Positions 1 to 8,190 of a DNA stretch of 20,020 nt are shown in pieces. The notes under the pieces were generated by a model, which was not told where the DNA came from, searched no databases, and was given only the letters and a program-made list of their open reading frames with translations. The stretch comes from DASPKA01 sp035628335 (GTDB lineage Bacteria; Patescibacteriota; Doudnabacteria; UBA920): NCBI GenBank assembly GCA_035628335.1, contig DASPKA010000079.1:1-20020 (forward strand), written 5' to 3'. Numbering within the stretch: the stretch's first letter is position 1; each line of letters opens with the position of its first letter. The translations under genes were made by a program, and so were the position numbers.

Positions 1-1113
1 CTCTAAACTTAAGCGGGCTTGGGACTGCAGGTTCATGCTGCAATTGTAGAACTGGTATTGACTGCGCCCCATGTCTTTTGCACGGTATAAAGCGGTATCA
101 GAGTTCTTCAGCAGCATGTATAGGTCTTCCCCGTCTGTGGGAAACACTGCAATCCCCATGCTCACCGTAATGTGTAGGGAGTGCCCTTCTATTTGCAGAG
201 CGGATTCGAATGAACGTAAAATTTTGTCGCTCGCCGCGACTACGTCTTTGATAGTAGAAATATTAGTGAGAAGGATTATAAACTCATCGCCGCCGTAACG
301 TGCGACAAGATCTGTTTGTCTCACCGCATGAACCAGCCGCTTGCCCACCCGGCGCAAAATAGCGTCACCAATGCCGTGACCTAAACTGTCATTAATTTTT
401 TTAAACCTATCTATGTCTAAAAACAGTAACGCGCAACGAAAATGCGGTCCATGAGGGCCGTTTTTCTCTTCTTGAAAACGCAGGTTAAAGCCAGTACGGT
501 TAAGGAGCCCGGTCAGTTCATCATGCAACGCTTGATACTGTACTCGTGCCTGTTGTTTTCGCAGCTCCTTAAGCGCTTCCTTAAGCTCATGTTTGCTGGT
601 CTGGTTCTGCTCTGTTAATGTCTGTATATACTTGGCTTTTAGCCTGTCATACTCACAGAGTTTTTCGTTTAGCTGTTGGAGTTGCATATTGCGTGCTGCC
701 AGCTCGCGTTCTGCCGTTTTCTTTTCAGTAATATTCCTTCCCTCAGCAAGAAAATATTGCACGTCGCCTGACTCTGATCGCAAGGCTTTAAGCGTGAAGT
801 CTAGAGTCACTATTGATTGCCCGCCGTCCCCTGTAAAGACTTTCAACTCATCTCGAACAAATCCCTCTTTCACACACAAATCATACGCTGCCCGTACTTT
901 AGCTGGGTTGTTAGGGGAAGTTTTCCAGGCATCAACGTCCCAAAAATACATTCCCGATATCTCAGCAATCGAAATGCCCGCAGCGTCTAAAGCTGTCTTG
1001 TTCACTTCCAAAACCCTACCCTTCACGTCCAGCAGGGCTACAAACTGGTACATGGTATCCAAAATAACGCGAGCCAAACTAGCGTTGTGAGTACCCTGTG
1101 TCATAATACTCAT
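1..1113 (-). CDS. PAS-GGDEF diguanylate cyclase, C-terminal part beyond the window
   Basis: A minus-strand frame is open for 371 codons from ATG at 1113 to the left edge with no stop, so the protein is partial. Residues about 12-130 read as a PAS sensor domain ending in the usual NITEKK exit. Residues about 130-192 are a charged helical linker, probably coiled coil. The GGDEF domain follows from about 193, starting HDELTGLLNR, with the active site GGDEF at 274-278 and an intact RQTD inhibitory site at 265-268. It should make c-di-GMP from two GTP and be feedback-inhibited. The last residues resemble the linker that leads into an EAL domain in hybrid proteins, so an EAL domain may follow outside the window (inference). 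There is no Shine-Dalgarno. TTGTCA and TATATG 18 nt apart upstream would start a transcript near the second ATG at 1104, so a leaderless start there is possible. Confidence 0.9.
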   Translation of the reverse strand, partial: MSIMTQGTHNASLARVILDTMYQFVALLDVKGRVLEVNKTALDAAGISIAEISGMYFWDVDAWKTSPNNPAKVRAAYDLCVKEGFVRDELKVFTGDGGQSIVTLDFTLKALRSESGDVQYFLAEGRNITEKKTAERELAARNMQLQQLNEKLCEYDRLKAKYIQTLTEQNQTSKHELKEALKELRKQQARVQYQALHDELTGLLNRTGFNLRFQEEKNGPHGPHFRCALLFLDIDRFKKINDSLGHGIGDAILRRVGKRLVHAVRQTDLVARYGGDEFIILLTNISTIKDVVAASDKILRSFESALQIEGHSLHITVSMGIAVFPTDGEDLYMLLKNSDTALYRAKDMGRSQYQFYNCSMNLQSQARLSLE

Positions 1114-1140
1114 ATACTACATGTTAAAGATTAATGACAA

Positions 1141-1171
1141 ATGAAAACAGCCCCGATGCATTGGAGCTGTT
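1141..1171 (-). terminator. Rho-independent terminator after the MASE1-GGDEF-EAL gene
   Basis: On the minus strand AACAGC at the 5' side pairs with GCTGTT at the 3' side, with an inner CC/GG pairing and the self-complementary core ATGCAT, followed by TTTTC. The hairpin starts inside the stop codon of the upstream gene. The T-tract is short, so termination may be partial and the downstream PAS-GGDEF gene may be reached by read-through. Confidence 0.55.
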
Positions 1172-3449
1172 ACGTTGTAACAGGTGTATGGTAATAGTTT
1201 TGCAGCCATGACCGCATGTCATCTGCAGCCAAAGGGCGGCACATTAAGTACCCTTGACCCATGTCTGACCCCAGTGATTCAAGTAAGTCGCGTTGCCCTT
1301 CTGTCTCTATCCCTTCCGCGCAAACCTGGAAACCCAACGAGTGTCCTAGGGAAATTATGGTGCTAATGATAATAGAGTCCTGCGGGTCAGTGATTATGTT
1401 GCGCACAAACGACTGGTCTATTTTAACCTTTTCTATAGGCATGTTCTTTAAGTAGCTTAAGGACGAGTAGCCCGTACCAAAGTCATCCAGAGTAATTAAC
1501 GCTCCTAAGTCACGCAGCTCTCTGAGCTTCTGTACTGCATTTGCCTGGTTGTGCATCGCTACACTTTCAGTTATCCCGAACTCCAAAAACTTAGGATCAA
1601 GACCAGTGTCACGCAAAACTGTCTTAAATTTCTGTATCATTTCCGAATCTACAAACTGGCGTGGGGAGAGATTAACCGACACAGGGATTTGGAAGCCCTG
1701 TTTGAGCCATAATTGAGCTTGGCTCGCTGCTTCTTGTAAAATCCACAATCCCATAGGTATTATAAGACCTGTTTCTTCTGCTAGCGGAATGAAGTTGTGA
1801 GGAGAAAGCGTACCGAGTTGAGGGTGGTTCCAGCGAATCAAAGCTTCAAGCCCCTTCAGCTTTTTGGTAGTGAGGTCAAAATACGGCTGGAACAAAAGCT
1901 CAAACTGAGACTTGTCTACTGCTTGTCGTAAATCCTGCTGCAGTGCAAGCTTTGTATGAAGCTCCAACTGCATATCTTTCTCATAAAACACATATGTATC
2001 CTTGCCTTTATCTTTTGCACGGTAAAGTGCAATGTCAGCACTCTTCAGCATAGCGTCTATGTTATCTCCACTCTCTGGAAACATAGCCACACCAATACTT
2101 GCGGTGAGCTGCAGCGTATGCTGCTGTACGTGAATGACTTCTTGAAGAACCCCAGCAATCCTTTTAAGTACTGGCTCTATCTCCATACGGGAATTAACTT
2201 GATTGAGGACCATAATAAACTCATCCCCACCAAGTCGCGCCACTAAATCATACGAACGCACCACGGAGCGTAAGCGAGAGGCGACTTCTTTTAAGATACA
2301 ATCACCTATCGTGTGGCCCAACGTGTCATTGATGTGTTTAAAATTGTCCAAATCCAAAAACAACACAGCAAACTTAACACCCTCTCGCTCCGCTTGAACC
2401 CTCGTTGCCACAAAGTGTTCCTCAAGAGCATTACGGTTAGCAAGTCCTGTAAGTGAATCATGTAATGCATAGTGTTTAATCGCCTGAAGTGCGTTCTCAA
2501 GCTGGCCAATATACTGAGTCAATGTTATATTAGCGTTTTTTCGTTCCTCAGATACACCAGCGAGGACAAAATAAATAATGCCAATGATAATAATGAAGAG
2601 CTCAGTTGCCAACAGGCGTCTTCCTAGTGCATCCTGCGGTATATCTACAAACCCAAAAAAAGGTGCGGTTATACCAACGATGGCCATAAGCAACATAGCA
2701 AGCGACATCCAACGTGGACCAAACCTAAGGGCAATCCAAAACAACGGTATAAGCATGACATATACCAGCGAAACCCCTGCAAACGAAACATACGGAGTCC
2801 AAAAAACAAAAAAGTTTATAACCAAAAAAAGCAGAACCACCGATACGAGCTCAAAGCGATTCCTCGCTCCGGTATTCTCTGGCTGGTCTGCAGTCAGCGA
2901 CACAATGAAGGGAGTTAGGATCATGACGCTAAGCACTCCACCAAGCCACACAGTCAACCATCTGTTGAGGAATGTTACATCGGTGGCGAGCGTACCTAGA
3001 TATTTGTTTATAGTCAACACAAGCGTCGGTTGAATAGCGGTGACAGTACACGCGACCACCATAATCGCAGCTATGTCACGCAACTTAAGCAAACGGCGAT
3101 CAAGTCTAAACCGCCGAAGCAAGTACGCACCAATCAGCGCTTGTGTGGTACTGCCGACGACAGAGGCAAATATTCCAATAGGCGGAAAGTCCAGTACCAC
3201 TGAGTTCACAAACGCCCCTAGCGCAACTGCGGGCCAAAGCACATATCCTTCTAAAAACAACCCCGCCATAGCAATACCGGCAGGAGGCCAAAGCAAAAAT
3301 GGTCTTGTATTTAAGGACCGAAATATCACACTACTAAAGTAGGCAGTCAGGAAATATACAAGAAACAATATTAGCAAAGCAAAAAGCTGGCGTTTTGTAA
3401 TCCGTAGCCGCTTAACCCCTTCTTTGGCCTTCAGTAGATACTTTTTCAT
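1170..3449 (-). CDS. MASE1-GGDEF-EAL membrane c-di-GMP synthase/phosphodiesterase
   Basis: The protein has 759 residues. Residues about 20-300 form a MASE1-type integral membrane sensor with about eight hydrophobic segments, including the typical stretch around LLWPPAGIA at 52-60. A GGDEF domain spans about 325-490, with active site GGDEF at 407-411 and inhibitory RSYD at 398-401. An EAL domain spans about 505-750. It has EAL at 535-537, the Asn of VNLSPRQF (593), the ITE glutamate (628), DDFGTG (655-660), the Lys of KVKID (676) and the AEGIE motif. All the residues I know to be needed for both activities are present, so it may make and degrade c-di-GMP in response to a signal sensed in the membrane. 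It lies 9 nt after the glutamine synthetase stop without a clear Shine-Dalgarno, which suggests co-transcription. Membrane topology is estimated by eye. Confidence 0.95.
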   Translation of the reverse strand: MKKYLLKAKEGVKRLRITKRQLFALLILFLVYFLTAYFSSVIFRSLNTRPFLLWPPAGIAMAGLFLEGYVLWPAVALGAFVNSVVLDFPPIGIFASVVGSTTQALIGAYLLRRFRLDRRLLKLRDIAAIMVVACTVTAIQPTLVLTINKYLGTLATDVTFLNRWLTVWLGGVLSVMILTPFIVSLTADQPENTGARNRFELVSVVLLFLVINFFVFWTPYVSFAGVSLVYVMLIPLFWIALRFGPRWMSLAMLLMAIVGITAPFFGFVDIPQDALGRRLLATELFIIIIGIIYFVLAGVSEERKNANITLTQYIGQLENALQAIKHYALHDSLTGLANRNALEEHFVATRVQAEREGVKFAVLFLDLDNFKHINDTLGHTIGDCILKEVASRLRSVVRSYDLVARLGGDEFIMVLNQVNSRMEIEPVLKRIAGVLQEVIHVQQHTLQLTASIGVAMFPESGDNIDAMLKSADIALYRAKDKGKDTYVFYEKDMQLELHTKLALQQDLRQAVDKSQFELLFQPYFDLTTKKLKGLEALIRWNHPQLGTLSPHNFIPLAEETGLIIPMGLWILQEAASQAQLWLKQGFQIPVSVNLSPRQFVDSEMIQKFKTVLRDTGLDPKFLEFGITESVAMHNQANAVQKLRELRDLGALITLDDFGTGYSSLSYLKNMPIEKVKIDQSFVRNIITDPQDSIIISTIISLGHSLGFQVCAEGIETEGQRDLLESLGSDMGQGYLMCRPLAADDMRSWLQNYYHTPVTT

Positions 3450-3458
3450 AGCAACAAG

Positions 3459-4517
3459 CTAAAATGCTATATCAAAGTTTTTCCAGTTGTACTTATTTGG
3501 ACTAAAACCATCTCCGCAAACGGTTTCTATAAGTGCAGTGCATATCTGATACGGGTCTAAGTTGGCGGCCGGTCTTCTGTCTTCAAGGTATCCGCGACCG
3601 TCGTTTGCAGTAGTCATGGGTATTCGTATAGATGCCCCGCGATCTGAAATTCCGTAACGAAACTCTTTGTAGCTACACGTCTCGTGCTTACCCGTAAGTC
3701 GCTGATCATTCCCCACACCATAGACAGACATGTGCTCGCGATGGAAGCGTCCCAACCGCTCGCATGCTATTCTCACAGCTTCTATACCACCTGGTTCACG
3801 CATTGCTATCGTGGAAAAGTTTGTATGACCCCCTGCACCATTCCAGTCCCCTGGCATTGGCTTTGGGTCTAACTTTGCGTAAATTTCAAAGTCTTCGCCT
3901 AAACGGTATAAAAGCCAGCGCGCTATCCACATCTGGTCTGAAACCTCAAGCGGAGGCAGTGCTCCTATCTGAAACTCCCACTGTGCTGGCATCACTTCTG
4001 CGTTTATGCCGGAAATAGAAATACCAGCTTCTGAACAGGCCTGCATATGCGCTTCTGAAAGTTCGCGGCCGTGCACTTCGTCATACCCTACTCCGCAATA
4101 GTACTTACCTTGCGGGTCAGGGAATCCGTGCTTTGGCCAGCCCAACGGCCAGTCTTTGTGATAAAGCGTATATTCCTGTTCTATTCCAAACCATGGTTCG
4201 TCGTTTTTGTAACGATCAGCGACGTGCGCGAGTATGTGGCGTGTGTTAGATGGGTGTGGTGAACCATCAGCGTTCATTACCTCACACATAACTAAGATGT
4301 GATGTTCGCCGCGAATTGGGTCCTTTAAAAAATAAACAGGCTTGAGCATACAGTCGGAAAAATGCCCTTCAGCCTGTTCTGTTGACGACCCGTCAAAGCC
4401 CCACCATGGTACTTCTGTTATGTGGGTTATCTGCTGCTGCAAAACTTTGGTCTTGGATCTTAATTTAGCCATTGGCTTCCTCCCGTCTACCCAAATATAC
4501 TCTGCGAATGTATGCAT
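3459..4517 (-). CDS. Glutamine synthetase, type II (eukaryote-like, short form)
   Basis: The enzyme makes glutamine from glutamate, ammonia and ATP in the cytoplasm. At 352 residues it has the length of type II (GSII) enzymes, not the roughly 450-470 of bacterial GSI. GSII signatures appear in order: the beta-grasp region with GFDGSSTEQA (40-49), WFGIEQEYT (109-117), GINAEVMPAQWEFQIG (170-185), the ATP/ammonia region NGAGGHTNFST (226-236), the Arg-rich YGISDRGASIRIP (288-300) and EDRRPAANLDPY (312-323). The metal ligands Glu113, Glu115, Glu174, Glu181, His231 and Glu312 can be assigned by motif. ATG at 4517 is chosen because AEYIWVDG at 5-12 aligns with the usual N-terminus; a Met at residue 16 would cut into the domain. 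No Shine-Dalgarno is visible. It heads an apparent operon with c-di-GMP genes, an unusual partnership. Confidence 0.96.
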   Translation of the reverse strand: MHTFAEYIWVDGRKPMAKLRSKTKVLQQQITHITEVPWWGFDGSSTEQAEGHFSDCMLKPVYFLKDPIRGEHHILVMCEVMNADGSPHPSNTRHILAHVADRYKNDEPWFGIEQEYTLYHKDWPLGWPKHGFPDPQGKYYCGVGYDEVHGRELSEAHMQACSEAGISISGINAEVMPAQWEFQIGALPPLEVSDQMWIARWLLYRLGEDFEIYAKLDPKPMPGDWNGAGGHTNFSTIAMREPGGIEAVRIACERLGRFHREHMSVYGVGNDQRLTGKHETCSYKEFRYGISDRGASIRIPMTTANDGRGYLEDRRPAANLDPYQICTALIETVCGDGFSPNKYNWKNFDIAF

Positions 4518-4616
4518 GGAAAAAGGTTTATTTAATTTTTATATACCGTAAGTATATCATATGTTGCCAATTTTCCTCATAGATGACAGGAAATTAAATT
4601 TCTAGTGCAGTATACA

Positions 4617-4668
4617 GCAAAAACAAATCCCGACCCATTCTGCTTAGTTGCAGCATCGGGACGGGATT
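4617..4668 (-). terminator. Rho-independent terminator after the Lys/Pro-rich secreted protein gene
   Basis: On the minus strand AATCCCG pairs with CGGGATT, followed inward by CCC/GGG and CTGC/GCAG around the loop AACTAA, then a TGTTTTTG tail. It begins four bases past the stop codon of the 4672-5247 gene. It separates that gene from the glutamine synthetase operon. Confidence 0.85.
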
Positions 4669-4671
4669 ATT

Positions 4672-5247
4672 TTAATTTGGATTTGTTGCACTTGAGCACC
4701 CATCTTTAGCTGTATCTCGAGTTTTTGAAGCTTGTTTCAATGAGTTAGCTCTGTTTTTAAACGCTGTCTGTCGTTGTTCTTTTGTATTCGCTTCCTTTAA
4801 AGCCTTTTTATATGTAACGGTTATTTCTTTAACGGCAGACTTATAAGCATCTTCAGCTTTTTTTCTACAAATGGCCGCTTCTTTTTTTGCAGATTCTGTA
4901 TCTGTCGTAACTGCAGCTTTTTCCTTATCTGTTGCTTGGACGTCATCTTTTGCTCGAGATTTTTTAGGTTTTAGTGCCTTCGGTGTACCTGTGCCTGTTT
5001 TTTCAAGATTTTCTCCTTGAGCTGCTGGTTTCTTAGGTTTTAATTTTGGTTTGGGCTTAGGTTTTTGAACGGTGTCTGAACCGGTCTCTAACATGTTGTC
5101 AGTTTCAGAAAGTACTTTGGGCTGTCCTTTAGTAGTCTTCTGCTGTACTACTTTTTTTGACGTAGCTGCAAATACTGAGTTAGACCCAAAAACAAGCAGG
5201 CTAAGCACAACAGCGACAGATACTAGCTTATAGGGAGTTTGTACCAT
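4672..5247 (-). CDS. Putative secreted Lys/Pro-rich low-complexity protein
   Basis: No known family is recognised. I start the protein at ATG 5247 (191 aa) rather than 5286, because this puts a classical signal peptide at the N-terminus: a short polar start, a hydrophobic core VSVAVVLSLLVFG and a probable cleavage site after SVFA. The middle is low complexity, rich in Lys, Pro and Thr, with a KPKPKPKLKPKKP run. The C-terminal part is Lys/Ala/Glu-rich and probably a long helix. Two cysteines flank that helical part, one in AICRKK and one in DGCSS near the end. The protein is very basic and should be exported, perhaps to bind the wall, nucleic acid or other anionic polymer (inference from charge only). 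No Shine-Dalgarno is visible. Confidence 0.75.
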   Translation of the reverse strand: MVQTPYKLVSVAVVLSLLVFGSNSVFAATSKKVVQQKTTKGQPKVLSETDNMLETGSDTVQKPKPKPKLKPKKPAAQGENLEKTGTGTPKALKPKKSRAKDDVQATDKEKAAVTTDTESAKKEAAICRKKAEDAYKSAVKEITVTYKKALKEANTKEQRQTAFKNRANSLKQASKTRDTAKDGCSSATNPN

Positions 5248-5297
5248 ATATTTATGTTTTATTATATTGCATATATTATACCACAAAATTTGACGCC

Positions 5298-5326
5298 TTG
5301 TATTTTATTTAGAAAAATTCTATTAT
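5298..5326 (+). promoter_or_regulatory. Sigma-70-type promoter for the 5373 gene
   Basis: TTGTAT (5298-5303) and TATTAT (5321-5326) are 17 nt apart. A start site near 5333 would leave a leader of about 40 nt that carries the AAGGAG site at 5361-5366. Confidence 0.5.
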
Positions 5327-5372
5327 AGACAATTCCGAAGCTGCCCCCACACATTTCAACAAGGAGATAAAT

Positions 5373-5936
5373 ATGAAACTAGTTATTGCTGGGTTATTAG
5401 CCCTAGTCTTTACAAACCTCGCAAATGCTCAGGAATGGGTGATCGTCCGCTCTACGATCATCCAAGAAGAAAGTTCGGCCGGTACCGTACTCTGGTTCGT
5501 TGCTAGACCTAGAACGCCCCTCAGAGTCCTGACCAGAGAAGCTTTTGCTTTTGCAGTGGGATCCAACTTGGTTGTCACTCACAATAAAGCATTGAACCTC
5601 AATGGTGTGCTTACCATCCACGGCCAAGTGGCAGAGATTGTCTTTACCTCGGGCGATCTGGTATTCATAGGTGTTGCAGAGACACTTACCGTACCTGCCT
5701 ACAATTTCGCCAACACCAAGTTTATTGTAGCTGGCAAGTGGAAAATTCGCTACAAAGACTTACTGAGCGACAGAGGAGATTTTACAGGCAGACTGCAAGG
5801 CAATAAAGTGCAGGCTGCTCTGGAGAAGACTCTCTCAAACTGTAATGGTGAGCAATTCAAGCTTTCCGAGTACGTTTACCGCGTACATGGAATTCTTGAT
5901 GAGAAGTGTAGGAAAGAGAATGAGAAAAAGAAATAG
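5373..5936 (+). CDS. Putative secreted protein of unknown function
   Basis: The 187-residue protein begins with a clear signal peptide, a Lys followed by the core VIAGLLALVF and a probable cleavage after LANA. The mature part lacks further membrane segments. It is rich in alternating hydrophobic residues that look like beta strands (for example GVLTIHGQVAEIVF and VAGKWKIRY), and its tail is highly charged (KCRKENEKKK). Two cysteines lie in the C-terminal third, in SNCNGE and DEKCRK, and could form a disulfide outside the cell (inference). The start is fixed by AAGGAG at 5361-5366, six bases before ATG. It is followed 88 nt later by a second small gene with a nearly identical ribosome binding site. 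I recognise no family. Confidence 0.85.
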   Translation: MKLVIAGLLALVFTNLANAQEWVIVRSTIIQEESSAGTVLWFVARPRTPLRVLTREAFAFAVGSNLVVTHNKALNLNGVLTIHGQVAEIVFTSGDLVFIGVAETLTVPAYNFANTKFIVAGKWKIRYKDLLSDRGDFTGRLQGNKVQAALEKTLSNCNGEQFKLSEYVYRVHGILDEKCRKENEKKK

Positions 5937-5957
5937 CTTGTCCATTCTCTTGCAGGC

Positions 5958-5987
5958 TTGGACTTAAGTAACTTTCTTGATTACAAT
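5958..5987 (+). promoter_or_regulatory. Candidate promoter for the 6025 gene
   Basis: TTGGAC (5958-5963) and TACAAT (5982-5987) are 18 nt apart, 37 nt before the ATG at 6025. It would give the second orphan its own transcript. Confidence 0.5.
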
Positions 5988-6024
5988 AGTAATAGCAAGG
6001 ATAACAGACATCTAAAGGAGATAT

Positions 6025-6270
6025 ATGAAAGCGATATACAATGGAAGGCACGTCGGTTTTACTGGTGGCGGCGACGTCATTAACCAAGTCGGCGTAATTG
6101 TAGCAATTTTCAACTACACCGGCCCTGGCCGTAAGATCATTGGCCAAGGGGTGATCAAGGTAGTTGGTGAGAGGGAAGTATACCTTTCAAGCTTCAAGCC
6201 ACATACCTCGCCAGACGGGACCCCTCCCCAAAGTATCACCAGGCGGCTTCGCAGACTCAGCTACAGCTAG
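6025..6270 (+). CDS. Small hypothetical protein (81 aa)
   Basis: This unrecognised protein has an AAAGGAG Shine-Dalgarno shortly before ATG 6025 and a strong terminator immediately after its stop, so it is very likely real. The first 55 residues are Gly/Val/Ile-rich with short alternating strands (GVIVAIFNYTG, GQGVIKVVG), suggesting a small beta-rich domain. The last 25 residues are polar and Arg/Ser-rich (ITRRLRRLSYS), suggesting a disordered basic tail. There is no signal peptide, so it is probably cytoplasmic, unlike its upstream neighbour. Function is unknown. Confidence 0.75.
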   Translation: MKAIYNGRHVGFTGGGDVINQVGVIVAIFNYTGPGRKIIGQGVIKVVGEREVYLSSFKPHTSPDGTPPQSITRRLRRLSYS

Positions 6271-6274
6271 AAAC

Positions 6275-6306
6275 CAAAAAAGCACACCAGCCAGTGTGCT
6301 TTTTCT
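6275..6306. terminator. Bidirectional terminator between convergent genes
   Basis: AGCACAC (6281-6287) and GTGTGCT (6294-6300) enclose a 6-nt loop and are flanked by AAAAA on the left and TTTTT on the right. It can therefore end transcripts from both the 6025 gene and the DUF4153 gene that ends at 6308. Confidence 0.9.
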
Positions 6307-6307
6307 C

Positions 6308-8059
6308 TTATTTAAACTTAACCAGTTTCCAGTCGTGAGACTCAACCTTTTGATCTATAAGGGTGATGTACTCAAAGTATATTTTTATATCCACCTTATT
6401 GTCGCTGTGGGTTACACTCATTTCTTCCTGACTAAAACCTTTTTCTGACATGTCAAAGTATTTACTCTTAAGGTTTTCAATAAACCCTGTTAGGTCTACT
6501 TGGCTGATCACCTGGCTATTTTTCAGCACATCATATCTATACTTTTCTCGGTCTAAGTAAAAGGTATACCTGTCCTGTCCTACCTTAATTTCTGAAGAAT
6601 CTTCAACCATGTAGTCATACTCACGTATGTCATAAGCCATTGGACTTGGTTTAAAAATGTTAAAGTAAAAGTAGTCCGACCTAATGTCCATAGGTGCATT
6701 TGAAATGCCAATATACTTAGCTACATATGAGAAACAGCCACGCCCTTGCTCACGACAGACCTTACTATCTGCCATCTGCGTACCTTCTGGCAGAAGTTTG
6801 GAAACCGCAGCCAGCCCATGGTACCTGTCTAAATAATTAAGGATGCTGAAAATTTTACTTTTTACCTCATAGGGAATATTATGCGGCCCCGGAGCAATCT
6901 GGTTGCCAATTAAAATGTTGTTCGCAACCAACAGATTTTTCAGTCTTGTAAACTGGTCTCTTTCTGACAAGTTAAATGCGCTTAGTGGACTGACCGAGGC
7001 TATCAGTAAGGCGACTATCAAACTATATGGAATTACCTTAAGGTCTTTAAACTTGCTGACCAAAAAGTAGACTGAGACCAAACACAGCCATACTCCAAAG
7101 GCTATAAGTAAGTACCTGTTCTCAGTTAGACCGTACTCTCTATAGCGTATATACACAGCATAAAAAAGTACAAAAGTTTGTGGTATGAATGAAGCAAACA
7201 GAATGGTGAAAATCTTCTTATACTTTTTTTCTTTCAAAAACAGTGGATAGAGCAATGCAAACGTGATTAAGCCTACAGTTGAAAAACCAACGATTAATGT
7301 TGAAATTACTCCTTTTGGCCATTCGTTGGAAATTACAATTTTCAGTGTATAACTATACAGAATAAGAAAATAAATACATACCAGACTTAACCCCACTGCC
7401 CCACCTAAGAGCCTAATTTCTTTTGGAAAATCATCTCCCGAGGTTTGAAGCTCAGTAGGGTATTTGCTTAAAAAGATTGTCGTACTAAAGAGCCCGACAA
7501 TAATAGCCCATAACTGCAACCAAAGTTCTGGATTTAAATTAAGCGAAAAGAGCTCATTTACCGCAGCAAGCGCAATAGCTAATCCAATAAACACCACAGC
7601 GGAGTAAGCAAAGGAAAACACAATAGCATACACAATATGTTTATTGTATTCCCAATATTCTATGGGGGCCCTGGAATACTTCAAAAACGGCGCAACCGAC
7701 ATACTGGCAACTGCCAGCCCAAACCACATAATGTAACGGATAATATCTTTCTCGAAATATTGGTGTCCATTGCTATAAAACACAAAAAAGACTACCAAAA
7801 GCAACAGCCCGAAAACGTTAGACGCAATCTTAAACCACTGCGGGTAATTTTGTTTTTCTATTTGTCTAACGGCTATGGATACCGGGAAAAACAAAATAGC
7901 AGTTAATAATATACGCAGCGCCCAGGCGTTATGGTCCTTCTCAGCCACCCATACTCCAAATATCGTACCCAAAACCGCAAGTACACTTGTAACCGGAAAT
8001 CTCCTGCCTACCTCTAACATGGTATGCAGAAACGCCTGGAAAGATAGATTTAATTTCAT
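6308..8059 (-). CDS. DUF4153-family multi-pass membrane protein
   Basis: The 583-residue protein has about ten to twelve hydrophobic segments in residues 20-360 and then a soluble C-terminal domain of about 210 residues. The stretch around TLKIVISNEWPKGVISTLIV matches the conserved part of DUF4153 (YTLKIV, then WPKG), with GFSTVGLITFALLYPL following. The soluble part is rich in Tyr and Asp and has two cysteines in KVCREQGRGCFS. The family's function is not established to my knowledge. The gene is monocistronic, with a terminator on each side. ATG 8059 lacks a strong Shine-Dalgarno. A 6-bp inverted repeat (ATACCA/TGGTAT) lies 16-33 nt upstream and could be an operator. Confidence 0.85.
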   Translation of the reverse strand: MKLNLSFQAFLHTMLEVGRRFPVTSVLAVLGTIFGVWVAEKDHNAWALRILLTAILFFPVSIAVRQIEKQNYPQWFKIASNVFGLLLLVVFFVFYSNGHQYFEKDIIRYIMWFGLAVASMSVAPFLKYSRAPIEYWEYNKHIVYAIVFSFAYSAVVFIGLAIALAAVNELFSLNLNPELWLQLWAIIVGLFSTTIFLSKYPTELQTSGDDFPKEIRLLGGAVGLSLVCIYFLILYSYTLKIVISNEWPKGVISTLIVGFSTVGLITFALLYPLFLKEKKYKKIFTILFASFIPQTFVLFYAVYIRYREYGLTENRYLLIAFGVWLCLVSVYFLVSKFKDLKVIPYSLIVALLIASVSPLSAFNLSERDQFTRLKNLLVANNILIGNQIAPGPHNIPYEVKSKIFSILNYLDRYHGLAAVSKLLPEGTQMADSKVCREQGRGCFSYVAKYIGISNAPMDIRSDYFYFNIFKPSPMAYDIREYDYMVEDSSEIKVGQDRYTFYLDREKYRYDVLKNSQVISQVDLTGFIENLKSKYFDMSEKGFSQEEMSVTHSDNKVDIKIYFEYITLIDQKVESHDWKLVKFK

Positions 8060-8074
8060 ATATTGAGTTTTTTA

Positions 8075-8092
8075 ATACCAAACCCCTGGTAT
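8075..8092 (-). promoter_or_regulatory. Short inverted repeat upstream of the DUF4153 gene
   Basis: ATACCA (8075-8080) and TGGTAT (8087-8092) are perfect 6-bp arms around AACCCC, immediately upstream of the start codon in AT-rich sequence. It is placed where a repressor site would overlap the promoter, but no regulator is identified. Confidence 0.3.
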
Positions 8093-8142
8093 ATAAATTA
8101 TCCCTCATATCTATATACAAGTCCAGCCAAACAACCTTTCAC

Positions 8143-8186
8143 TAAAAAATGATCCGTTTTGACACATGCCATGGCGGACCATTTTT
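8143..8186 (-). terminator. Rho-independent terminator after the 110-aa orphan
   Basis: On the minus strand AAAATGGTCCG (8185-8175) pairs with CGGATCATTTT (8156-8146) over 11 positions with one G-U pair, around an 18-nt loop, followed by further T residues. It begins just past the stop at 8191. Confidence 0.75.
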
Positions 8187-8190
8187 CATT

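Noticed and set aside
593..1090. Long plus-strand open frame with hydrophobic start
   Set aside because: It lies antisense to the PAS-GGDEF protein, whose minus-strand frame has clear domain motifs.
2578..3033. Plus-strand frame of 151 codons
   Set aside because: It is antisense to the MASE1 membrane region of the MASE1-GGDEF-EAL gene.
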